From Trichomonas vaginalis G3 (Eukaryota > Parabasalia > Trichomonadida > Trichomonadidae), in contig NC_067204.1 of assembly GCF_026262505.1 (NCBI RefSeq), forward strand, positions 24,955,300 through 25,019,299: a stretch of 64,000 nucleotides of DNA, given 5' to 3'. Both the position numbers and the translations under genes were made by a program. This document shows positions 10,942 to 17,980 of this stretch, piece after piece. The notes beneath the pieces are model-generated. The model did not search any database. It saw only the letters and a list, made by a program, of their open reading frames with translations, and had not been told where the DNA came from. Numbering within the stretch: the first letter of the stretch is position 1; each line of letters begins with the position of its first letter.

Positions 10942-11760
10942 ATGAATTTTACAAAACCACCGTTACCCTTCTTTGGAAATAAGAGTAGATGTAAAGATAT
11001 TCTATTGAGAGAACTTAAGAAACTACCGAATGGTCTAACATTTGTAGATTTGTTCGGTGGAAGTTTCTATATATCCCATCTGTGCCATACTGTATTTCCT
11101 GACTCAAAGATTATATGCAATGACTTCGACAACTATATGAACCGTCTCAAACATATACCAGACACAAACAAAATATTGAGTGAGTTGAAAGAAAAGATAC
11201 CTATAGGTAAGATGGAACGTATACCATTAGATAAGAAAAATACTGTCAGAGAAGTTTTGAAAAAGGCAGAGTATATTGACTGGGATAGTATATCTGCTAG
11301 ACTATTATATAGTGGTGCTATAAGAGTTCATGACATTGAAACACTTATGTCAAAAGTTTTATATCTTAACTATACAAATGTTTTCAAAGAGGACATAGAA
11401 AAATATATTGAGGGTATAGAGTTTGTGAGATGTTATTGGACAGATTTGTATGAAAAATATAAAGACAAGGAAAATGTTTTCTTTATAGTGGACCCGCCGT
11501 TCTATAACACATGGGATTTTCAATACCAAGTAGACTGGACTTTGAGAGACTCTTTAGAAACTTTAGACGTTTTACATAACCATCCATGCTTTTACTTTAC
11601 ATCCGATAAAAGTGGTTTGGAAAGTGTCATGAGATGGTTAGAGGACATACATGACTATGAGTTTAGATACGATAAGATAGAATATGAGAGAGGTCCTATA
11701 AACCGGAGAAAGTGTCATAACAAAGAAATTTTACTAGTAAGTAAATGTGGTTTGAAATAG
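10942..11760 (+). CDS. Dam-like DNA adenine-N6 methyltransferase (D12 class)
   Basis: Predicted to transfer a methyl group from S-adenosylmethionine to adenine N6 in DNA. The reading frame has an upstream ATG at 10885, but I chose the ATG at 10942 because the family motif PPLPFFGNKSR begins right after it and TTTTTATTGTATATAAA precedes it. Motifs seen: PFFGNKSR (SAM-binding start), FVDLFGGSF (motif I), FIVDPPFY (catalytic DPPY-type motif) and FYFTSD. The length, 272 residues, suits the Dam/D12 family. The frame is open throughout. It is the first gene inside the left end. No restriction enzyme is recognisable beside it, so it is more likely a solitary methylase marking the element or the host DNA. 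Confidence 0.9.
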   Translation: MNFTKPPLPFFGNKSRCKDILLRELKKLPNGLTFVDLFGGSFYISHLCHTVFPDSKIICNDFDNYMNRLKHIPDTNKILSELKEKIPIGKMERIPLDKKNTVREVLKKAEYIDWDSISARLLYSGAIRVHDIETLMSKVLYLNYTNVFKEDIEKYIEGIEFVRCYWTDLYEKYKDKENVFFIVDPPFYNTWDFQYQVDWTLRDSLETLDVLHNHPCFYFTSDKSGLESVMRWLEDIHDYEFRYDKIEYERGPINRRKCHNKEILLVSKCGLK

Positions 11761-11876
11761 GACTACTTGTTTTAGGTTTTTTCCATTGTGTCATTTACTT
11801 ATTTGACGTGGCAGAAAGATATAGAGAATATGAAGATGAACCAATGCCTGCAAATGTTCAGTATATGTACTCGTAA
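11745..11876 (+). CDS. Small single-membrane-span protein (43 aa)
   Basis: Starts inside the last codons of the methyltransferase gene, in another frame. The N-terminal part (IGLLVLGFFHCVIYLF) is a strong membrane-segment candidate. The tail is charged (DVAERYREYEDEP). The ATG is preceded by TTTTACTAGTAAGTAA, matching the TTTTTA motif seen before other genes of this element, which supports a real start. No family was recognised; the function is unknown. Virus-like elements often carry small membrane proteins, but that is only context. Confidence 0.5.
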   Translation: MWFEIGLLVLGFFHCVIYLFDVAERYREYEDEPMPANVQYMYS

Positions 11877-11899
11877 GAGATATTTTTATCTAATATTAA

Positions 11900-12262
11900 A
11901 TGGACGCACAGAACTTAGCGAATGCACAGCAACCTGGACAACCAAACCCAGAGAATATTCCAAATGAAGTTAGAATACAAACTGCAATGGCAAACTATGG
12001 TCAAGTGCCAACAGATGTACAAATGCAAACTGCCATGTCAAATGACGCTGCGTTAGGTTTGCCACCATGGTATGCAAATATGAGATGGAAAGAGTTTTAT
12101 ACAAACCCTGAAGTGGGATATAAACAACTTTATGCAGATGACGCGAACACAGGAGTTGACCCAGAATATGTTTTCTACCAGAGGAGAAACAGAATGTATG
12201 AGCTCCAGTTAAAGAATGCTATGGAACTCAACAGGAAACGTAAGAGACTAGGCGGACATTAG
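11900..12262 (+). CDS. Hypothetical Maverick protein (120 aa)
   Basis: The start follows TTTTTATCTAATATTAA, the element's usual upstream motif. The N-terminal half has two imperfect copies of a unit seen as VRIQTAMANYGQVPT and VQMQTAMSNDAALGL, and is Gln/Asn/Pro-rich. The C-terminal half has aromatic residues (LPPWYANMRWKEFYTNP) and ends basic (NRKRKRLGGH). The frame is open. No family was recognised. It lies between the membrane protein and a small glycine/proline-rich gene, among genes that may encode virion components. Confidence 0.6.
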   Translation: MDAQNLANAQQPGQPNPENIPNEVRIQTAMANYGQVPTDVQMQTAMSNDAALGLPPWYANMRWKEFYTNPEVGYKQLYADDANTGVDPEYVFYQRRNRMYELQLKNAMELNRKRKRLGGH

Positions 12263-12280
12263 ATTTTTACATATAGTAAA

Positions 12281-12521
12281 ATGGGTTTCTTCAGTAGTTT
12301 GGAAACTTCTTCAGAAGAGTTGGAAGAGGTATATGGAATGGAATAAAAACCGTAGGAAGAGGAATTTGGAACGGAGTCAAAATATTGGTAAAAGAGTAGG
12401 TCAGTTCGTTGGTATTATACCTAAAGACCCTGAACCAGAAGAACAAGCTCCTGTTATACAACAGCCTGAACCTGCACCACAGTCTAGTTGGCAACCAAAT
12501 CCAACACCTCAACCGTATTAA
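12281..12521 (+). pseudogene. Small Maverick gene with MGFFSSL start (broken)
   Basis: The ATG at 12281 follows TTTTTACATATAGTAAA. The first residues, MGFFSSL, resemble those of the gene at 16160 (MGLFGAL): a Gly at position 2 followed by hydrophobic residues. The end of the gene is Pro/Gln/Glu-rich (KDPEPEEQAPVIQQPEP). Small amphipathic proteins of this kind in Polintons and adenoviruses can be internal virion proteins that act on membranes (pVI-like); here that is an inference from the start only. The gene is broken. Confidence 0.45.
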
Positions 12522-12596
12522 AAAATTATATTTTTACCGTTCGATAGTAGTTGTATATGAAACTAAGTTCTAAGTAAAACGCATGGTATAATGGAA

Positions 12597-13373
12597 CTAT
12601 TCTCTTTCTTCCATCTGTTGTAAACCATACTTGAAAGTCTGAAATACTTCCACTCGGTGGTTCATATAGCTTTGTAGGTTTTTCGTAAAAGTCATTTGCC
12701 AAGCATAAAAAAGATTTTGTGCACCAGAAAATGAAGCATGAACTATAATAGCATCTGAGTCGAAAACATTTTCATATGTTCCATTAGGGTTTGAGACTTC
12801 ATAATAGTCCGGGTGTACTGGATACCATGCAGGCTGATTTAACATCCTCAAAAATCTATGCCATGCCAAGTTGTTATATTTTGTAGAAATATAAACGTTT
12901 TCTCCAAGGTCTTCTATTTTATTGAATTTAACAGTTGCATTTTTCCTGTCATATATAATATCGAGATGGTACTCTCCTTCGTCAATGTTAAACTGGTTTG
13001 CATATTCGAGATAGATATCGTTTATTTTTTCTTGAAAAGCTTGAAGAGTTGTTTCTAAGTTTACAAGCAAATTCACTTGTAAAAGTTTTCCCTGTTCAAA
13101 TTTCTCATACGTACGTTTTTCTTTGTTATAGTATCGAACTTCAAAAGCGACCGTAAATGGGAAACCATGTATGGCTTCTGAAATGAACTTCATTCTACGA
13201 AAGCCAATAGCTTTTGTGACGGATGGGTCTCTTAGCCATCTTAACGGGTAGTCAAAACGATAGCCTTCATGCTTTACGGTCTCTGTCTCAAACTTTTGAC
13301 CGACATTCGTAAAAAGTTCATCTAATGGTTTAGTTGTAGCAACTCTAGAATTTTCTTTTTCTATTGAAAGCAT
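12597..13373 (-). CDS. Hypothetical Maverick protein (258 aa), possible virion component
   Basis: An open frame read from 13373 leftwards, diverging from the fibre gene across an 18-bp spacer (13374-13391). The sequence is rich in beta-favouring and aromatic residues (FPFTVAFEVRYYNKEKRTYEKF, YHLDIIYDRKNATVKF, IIVHASFSGAQNLFYAWQ), compatible with a compact beta protein. I recognise no catalytic motif and no family. Sharing a promoter with the fibre gene hints at a structural role, for example a base for the fibre. That is inference only. Confidence 0.55.
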   Translation of the reverse strand: MLSIEKENSRVATTKPLDELFTNVGQKFETETVKHEGYRFDYPLRWLRDPSVTKAIGFRRMKFISEAIHGFPFTVAFEVRYYNKEKRTYEKFEQGKLLQVNLLVNLETTLQAFQEKINDIYLEYANQFNIDEGEYHLDIIYDRKNATVKFNKIEDLGENVYISTKYNNLAWHRFLRMLNQPAWYPVHPDYYEVSNPNGTYENVFDSDAIIVHASFSGAQNLFYAWQMTFTKNLQSYMNHRVEVFQTFKYGLQQMEERE

Positions 13374-13391
13374 ATTTTATCTAGAATAAAA
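13374..13391. promoter_or_regulatory. 18-bp bidirectional start region
   Basis: ATTTTATCTAGAATAAAA lies between two divergent start codons. It is nearly palindromic around CTAG, with TTTTA facing each gene. Similar spacers occur at 16144-16159, 29408-29425, 30190-30207 and 63011-63028. Confidence 0.5.
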
Positions 13392-14426
13392 ATGTCAAAT
13401 GAAACAGCGTCTATGAGAGAAATAAAACACAACCGACAACTCATTTTGCAAGCTCTAAATAAGAACACAACAAACTTTTCAAACTATTCTAAGATATCTG
13501 AGTCATTGAAAGAAGGAAACTTAAAACTGACGATAAACCCAATGACAGACGAGTTTCTATTTCAAGACAGTAAGAACCATACTGTCTGTATAAATCCAAC
13601 AAAAGGAACTTTAAACGAGAAGCCTATAAAAGAACTTCTTTTGAAAGCAGATGTTGACAACAAAGCTGACAAAGAGTATGTCATTGAAAAAGTTCAAGAA
13701 GAACATGACAGAGCAGATGCAACATATGCAACAAAAGAACATACTCATCCTGAACTAGCAGACAAAACATATGTTGACAATAAAATGTCAAGTGAAGTGA
13801 CAAGAGCTGAAAACGAATATTCTAAAAAGACTCATACACATACTATATCTGAAATAACAAACTTACAAGAAACCTTAAACAGGAAAAGTGACGTTGGACA
13901 TACACATACTATATCTGAAATAACAAACTTACAAGAAACCTTAAACAGGAAAAGTGACGTTGGACATACACATACCATTGCAAATATTGCAAACTTACAA
14001 GAAACCTTAAACAGGAAAAGTGACGTTGGACATACACATACCATTGCAAATATTACAAACTTACAAGAAACCTTAAACAGGAAAAGTGCCGTTGGACATA
14101 CACATACATCTTCTGAAATAACAGACTTAAACGTTAGCCTTGAAAATAAAGCAGATAAAACATATGTCAATGAAATATACCAAAGTTTGCTAGGAACAAA
14201 AAATATTGAAACTATGGTTGGTGACTTTTCTGTCAATGAAGAAAACAAATATTTTAGATGGCAGTTGGTACAGTCCTTAGAAAATGGTACACGGTATAAA
14301 CTCATTCCGAAAAATAACAATGAAATGTATGTAAGCTATAAAAAGAACGATGGTACACAAGTTAAAGTTCCATTAGACAACAACTGCTACTTAAACTTTA
14401 TGGAGACGAACAAAAGAAATATTTAA
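13392..14426 (+). CDS. Phage-like fibre protein with GHTH repeats
   Basis: 344 residues with an open frame. After an N-terminal region (to about residue 100) come segments typical of phage tail fibres: KADVDNKADKEYV, KEHTHPELADKTYVDNK. Then there are four to five copies of a 22-residue repeat built as GHTHTISEITNL and QETLNRKSDV (about residues 148-240, DNA 13836-14112). A C-terminal domain follows (KADKTYVNEIYQSLL onward). In phage fibres such HTH-rich repeats form trimeric shafts, often binding metal through the histidines. The tail-collar-like gene begins 11 bp downstream, so the pair may form a shaft and a receptor-binding tip on the particle. Homology with phage fibres is by motif only; a cellular origin is not excluded. 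Confidence 0.75.
   Translation: MSNETASMREIKHNRQLILQALNKNTTNFSNYSKISESLKEGNLKLTINPMTDEFLFQDSKNHTVCINPTKGTLNEKPIKELLLKADVDNKADKEYVIEKVQEEHDRADATYATKEHTHPELADKTYVDNKMSSEVTRAENEYSKKTHTHTISEITNLQETLNRKSDVGHTHTISEITNLQETLNRKSDVGHTHTIANIANLQETLNRKSDVGHTHTIANITNLQETLNRKSAVGHTHTSSEITDLNVSLENKADKTYVNEIYQSLLGTKNIETMVGDFSVNEENKYFRWQLVQSLENGTRYKLIPKNNNEMYVSYKKNDGTQVKVPLDNNCYLNFMETNKRNI
13836..14112 (+). repeat. 66-bp coding repeats in the fibre gene
   Basis: Four to five direct copies of a 66-bp unit, very similar to one another, coding 22 residues that include the GHTHT string. The near identity of the copies suggests recent unequal expansion, as in fibre shafts of changing length. Confidence 0.8.
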
Positions 14427-14437
14427 GAGTTTATGAA

Positions 14438-15191
14438 ATGACAGATATGACATTGCCTGACCCAGCTCCAGCACCATACTATTATGACTATGGAGATGAC
14501 GTTAGAACACCACATGTAGATGAACAAAAGCTAACATTATATTTAGATTTTTATAGATATAAAAGATATAATGCAATAGAAAAAACGAGAATAGTATACT
14601 ATTATGAAGATGACAGAAATAAATCTTATAGTCAAGACTTTACCCACCCTGAAAACATAAGATTATATTATAAAAAATATTCTGACTTAAACCAGAAGAA
14701 ACCTGAAATAGTTGCACTATATTTTAAGTTCAAAAGAGACAATCCTATAATATCTCATATGTTTGATTTAATGAACCCAGTAGGTTCTATTTATACATCT
14801 ATGGAAGCAAGAGGTCCTCAAGTAATGTTTGGTGTTGGTGCATGGAACAAATAGTCGACAGGTTTTGTATTGTGCAAACTCTTCAAAGGAAACAGGTGGA
14901 AGTAAAACGATTTCAGGTGAAAAACTTACCTGCGCACAGTCACTACATAGATTTAAGTACATCTCAAGCAGGTTGGCATAGGCATAGATATTGGGATTGG
15001 TCAGGAATGACAAAAGGTAAAGGATATGATGTTAAAGACGACGTTAAGTTTGCTATAAATTGTTACTGGGATGACACTCAGGGAGAAGGAAACCATACAC
15101 ATTTCGTTTCAGGGTATACACAAACAACGGGACAAAGAAAGACTACATGCCACCTTACATGACAGTTTACGCATGGTATAGAATTGCTTAG
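14438..15191 (+). pseudogene. Phage tail-collar-like adhesin gene (broken)
   Basis: The gene starts 11 bp after the fibre gene. The first part is Tyr/Pro-rich (PAPAPYYYDYGDD). The middle has the signature DLMNPVGSIYTS, as at the start of the phage tail collar domain, and later PAHSHYIDLS and GNHTHFVSG (His-rich, metal-site-like). The end, VYAWYRIA, is the usual close of that domain. In T4 gp12 and similar fibres this domain is the receptor-binding tip. The gene overlaps the end of the convergent integrase gene by a few bases. It is broken. The call rests on three separate motifs in the right order. Confidence 0.65.
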
Positions 15192-16143
15192 TCGTCATTT
15201 TCAACTTCTTTAGCATATTCGTCAGGAGTTGTCTTATATTTGTTAGGAACTGTCTTTGAAAGTATACCACCTTGAACTTTGACAAGTTTGAAACGAGGTC
15301 TGACAATAGTAGTTTTATCTTCTGCTTGCAGTCTGTACATTTTGCCATGTTTGCCTAAAACTTCATAATATTCTCTTGTATACTTTCTTCTATTTTACGA
15401 ACACGAAGGTGAGTACCTGTCGGGTTCCCATTGTTGTCATAGTCAATAGTATTTTCATGGTCGCGTTTAGGTATTTCTATTTTTACTTTGTCACCTTTCT
15501 TAAGTTTGAAGCCTGGCATTCTTTCTTGTTTGTCTCTTTTGACTAAACTATTAAATATATAGTCTTTCTCTAAGTCAGGGTTGTTTTTCATTTCTTCGGG
15601 GGAGTGGTTTCCCAAACCTTTTTGTTTACGGTTATTGTAAATATTTAAAACTTGTCTCATCTTTGCCATGGAGAAATGTCTATATTTGTCGTCATATGAC
15701 ATTTCATTTGCTTCACCACCTTGTGGTTGGTTTAAGTCTCTTAAGATTTTTATACAACTGTCAATGACACCAAGAGCAGAATGGTTTTGGTCGACAATGA
15801 AATATTGGTTTACATTTTTTGAACGCAGATAGTTTTTAATATCGTCTGATTTGAAAGAACGTTCACAGTCAGATGTCAGTTTTGTTGGATGGTATTTGTC
15901 AACGAAGATTGTCAAAGCAGTTTTCACATCTAAAATATTTTTGGACTGTAATGGTATGGCTTCACAGTATCTTGTGTTTTGACCGACAAATATTAGCCAG
16001 TATGGTGGTCCATCTTCTCTATACCTCGGAATGTTTTCCAAGATATCCATAAACCAAGCATTTGGTGTTGAACTAAAGATTTTTACCATGAGTGCTTTCT
16101 TTGTTGCCTTAGAAACATAGGGGTCCTTGTTTGGATTCGTCAT
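15188..16143 (-). pseudogene. Maverick retroviral-type integrase (c-integrase), broken
   Basis: Catalyses insertion of the element through a DDE/RNase H-like core. Seen from the N-terminus: NAWFMDILE (first Asp region), an RYCEAIPL stretch, KLTSDCERSF (second Asp region), and QNHSALGVIDSCIKILR in the place of the third catalytic motif. Beyond lie a basic stretch with NNRKQKGLGNHSPEEM (the usual integrase NHSPEEM-like motif) and a C-terminal KKGDKVKIEIPKR barrel-like segment. The start at 16143 faces the gene at 16160 across a 16-bp spacer. Integrase plus a 6-bp target duplication is diagnostic for Maverick/Polinton. The gene is broken. Confidence 0.85.
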
Positions 16144-16159
16144 TTTTATCCTATAAGAA
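16144..16159. promoter_or_regulatory. 16-bp bidirectional start region
   Basis: TTTTATCCTATAAGAA separates the integrase start codon from that of the gene at 16160. It has the TTTTAT half and a TATAAGAA half, matching the pattern of other spacers in this element. Confidence 0.45.
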
Positions 16160-16561
16160 ATGGGTTTATTTGGCGCATTAGCAGGAGTTGCATCCAGATT
16201 TTTGCCCGCAGTGGGAACAATAGCCAGAGGTGCATTTGGAATTGGAAGGAAGATTTTGAGTACATTAGGTATACTTAAAGAGAAAGCACAACCTATTATA
16301 CAAACTGTACAGAAAGGTTGGGAGGTAGCACGAGATGCAGCAAATCTTATTCCAAATCCTGAAACAAGAGGAAAAGTTCAAGGATGGATGGACAATGTAG
16401 GAAGAGAAGCAGGAAACTACTATAACAAAGCAAATGACTACTATAACCAAGCAGGGCACTATATGGACCAAGGTGAAAGATTCTTTAACAGAGGATATAA
16501 CCATGCACAACAGTGGGTAAACAATAACCAACCGCAACCAACCTCAAAGTTGGGAATGTAA
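16160..16561 (+). CDS. Glycine-rich amphipathic protein, pVI-like candidate
   Basis: 133 residues, open. It begins MGLFGALAGVASRFLPAVGT, a hydrophobic Gly/Ala-rich helix with Gly at position 2, which could be N-myristoylated. Then comes a helical region (LKEKAQPIIQTVQKGWEVAR) and a C-terminal half with repeated NYYNKANDYYNQAGHYMDQG units rich in Asn, Tyr and Gln. Polinton and adenovirus particles contain small internal proteins with such an N-terminal amphipathic helix that disrupt membranes on entry; this assignment is by resemblance. A shorter relative may be the gene at 12281. Confidence 0.55.
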   Translation: MGLFGALAGVASRFLPAVGTIARGAFGIGRKILSTLGILKEKAQPIIQTVQKGWEVARDAANLIPNPETRGKVQGWMDNVGREAGNYYNKANDYYNQAGHYMDQGERFFNRGYNHAQQWVNNNQPQPTSKLGM

Positions 16562-16580
16562 AGTTTTTTACTGAGATGAA

Positions 16581-16736
16581 ATGAACAATACAGCATTGAG
16601 ACAAATGGGTTCAAGATGGATTTGTCGGCTTCCAGCAGTTACACAACCACGTGTTTGTCAAGTTCTTCCTATACCTCAGGAAGTTTTAGACCGACTTAAA
16701 AAACCTAAACAACCAGTTGAAAACAAAACAAACTAA
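16581..16736 (+). CDS. Small basic Maverick protein (51 aa)
   Basis: An open frame of 51 codons beginning MNNTALRQMGSRWICRLPAV, ending KKPKQPVENKTN, and rich in Pro, Arg and Lys. The ATG is preceded by TTTTTTACTGAGATGAA. The same string stands before the next gene (16756), which strongly supports this start. No family was recognised. It could be a small virion or DNA-binding protein. Confidence 0.5.
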   Translation: MNNTALRQMGSRWICRLPAVTQPRVCQVLPIPQEVLDRLKKPKQPVENKTN

Positions 16737-16755
16737 AATTTTTTACTGAGATGAA

Positions 16756-17322
16756 ATGACCGAAGAAGTTGAAACGGTAGATTTGACACCACAAACAAAA
16801 AGTTCAGAACCATTGTCAAAACCTGTCAAAGAACTTACAGATGAAGAGAAAAATTCAATAATAGAAAGTGCCAGGTCTGGAAATACAAACCCTAACTACA
16901 AAGTCACTTTTCATAGAAATGGAACGGCTAGTATCTCAAAAAAGAAACAGACTCTCACAAATAAAATATTGAAGTCTGAAGGAGCTTTCGAGACAACAGA
17001 TGGAAAAGTTTACTTCACTGACCAACAGTTCATTATAGAACATCTCATTGACTTAGAGTCGAAATATTCTAAACTTTACAACAAACACAAAAAGTTGAAA
17101 GGAAAACAAAAACAAATGGCATATGATATTTATGAAGATACTAACGACACAACCATACCTGCAAGTGAGGTAAAGTCAGAGGAACCGAAAAGTGACGAAA
17201 AACCAATAGAAGAAGGGAAGCCAAAAACTGAAGATAAACCAAAACCAAAGTTTAGTCAACCTTCATTAGCTGGTATGGGTTGGCGTCAAAGACTTATGGC
17301 AGCAGGCGGTTATGTAAAGTAA
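16756..17322 (+). CDS. Hypothetical charged Maverick protein (188 aa)
   Basis: The start follows TTTTTTACTGAGATGAA, identical to the string before the preceding small gene, so the two are probably expressed alike. The N-terminus is acidic and Thr/Ser-rich. The centre has YKVTFHRNGTASISKKKQ and a helical stretch (HLIDLESKYSKLYNKHKKLK) likely to form a coiled coil. The region before the end is Lys/Glu/Pro-rich and disordered, and the last residues are GMGWRQRLMAAGGYVK. No family was recognised. Confidence 0.6.
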   Translation: MTEEVETVDLTPQTKSSEPLSKPVKELTDEEKNSIIESARSGNTNPNYKVTFHRNGTASISKKKQTLTNKILKSEGAFETTDGKVYFTDQQFIIEHLIDLESKYSKLYNKHKKLKGKQKQMAYDIYEDTNDTTIPASEVKSEEPKSDEKPIEEGKPKTEDKPKPKFSQPSLAGMGWRQRLMAAGGYVK

Positions 17323-17369
17323 AGAAAAAATATATTTTTCAAAAAAAATATTTTTTTATTTTATTTGAA

Positions 17370-17954
17370 ATGTACGCTGAGTTTGTTGGAACAGACCGTT
17401 GGGAAACTTGTTTGTTAGATGAGAAATATGAAATTCACTGTTGTGAGTCATTTGAAGTCAGAAACAAAAAGACAAAAAGAGTTTTAAGCGAATGTGAGCG
17501 AAATAACGGATATGCTATGATGAGTATGAGTGGAAAAAAATATTTTAAACATATTGTCATTGCAACTCATTTTATACCGAACCCTAACAATTTACCTCTT
17601 GTAGACCACATAAACCGTATAAGAAACGACAATAGACTTGAAAACTTACGCTGGGTCACTTGTTCTGAAAACAGTAAGAACATAGGCAAATTTGGAGATA
17701 TTGTATTCGAATTTGTCGACGAACTAGAAGATGAAACAATTGAAATTACAGACTATGGTAAGCATACGTTTGAGTTTTACTACTATAGCGAAGAACAAGA
17801 CTCTTTCTACTTTTATACCGGCGTAAGCTATAGGAAATTACAAGTATGTTTTACTAAGGAAGGCTATGCTTATGTAAACACTAGAGATACAGATGGAAAA
17901 AACGTTAAAATATTTCTTAACAAATTCAAGAAGCTATATGGCATACCATTTTAA
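17370..17954 (+). CDS. HNH homing-type endonuclease
   Basis: 195 residues. I chose the ATG at 17370 because it follows TTTTTTTATTTTATTTGAA; an earlier in-frame ATG at 17280 lies within the previous gene. The core VDHINRIRNDNRLENLRWVT is the HNH_3-type signature (His-Asn-Arg pattern) found in free-standing homing endonucleases of phages and giant viruses. It would cut DNA with a metal ion. The N-terminal part (WETCLLDEKYEIHCCESFEVRN) resembles the NUMOD4-like segment often fused to such nucleases. It sits directly before the DNA polymerase, a common site for homing nucleases. Confidence 0.85.
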   Translation: MYAEFVGTDRWETCLLDEKYEIHCCESFEVRNKKTKRVLSECERNNGYAMMSMSGKKYFKHIVIATHFIPNPNNLPLVDHINRIRNDNRLENLRWVTCSENSKNIGKFGDIVFEFVDELEDETIEITDYGKHTFEFYYYSEEQDSFYFYTGVSYRKLQVCFTKEGYAYVNTRDTDGKNVKIFLNKFKKLYGIPF

Positions 17955-17980
17955 AACAGTATATTTTTATTTTTATAAAA

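Noticed and set aside
10942-11760. Restriction-modification system
   Set aside because: No nuclease gene pairs with the methylase; the HNH gene is 5.6 kb away and of the homing type.
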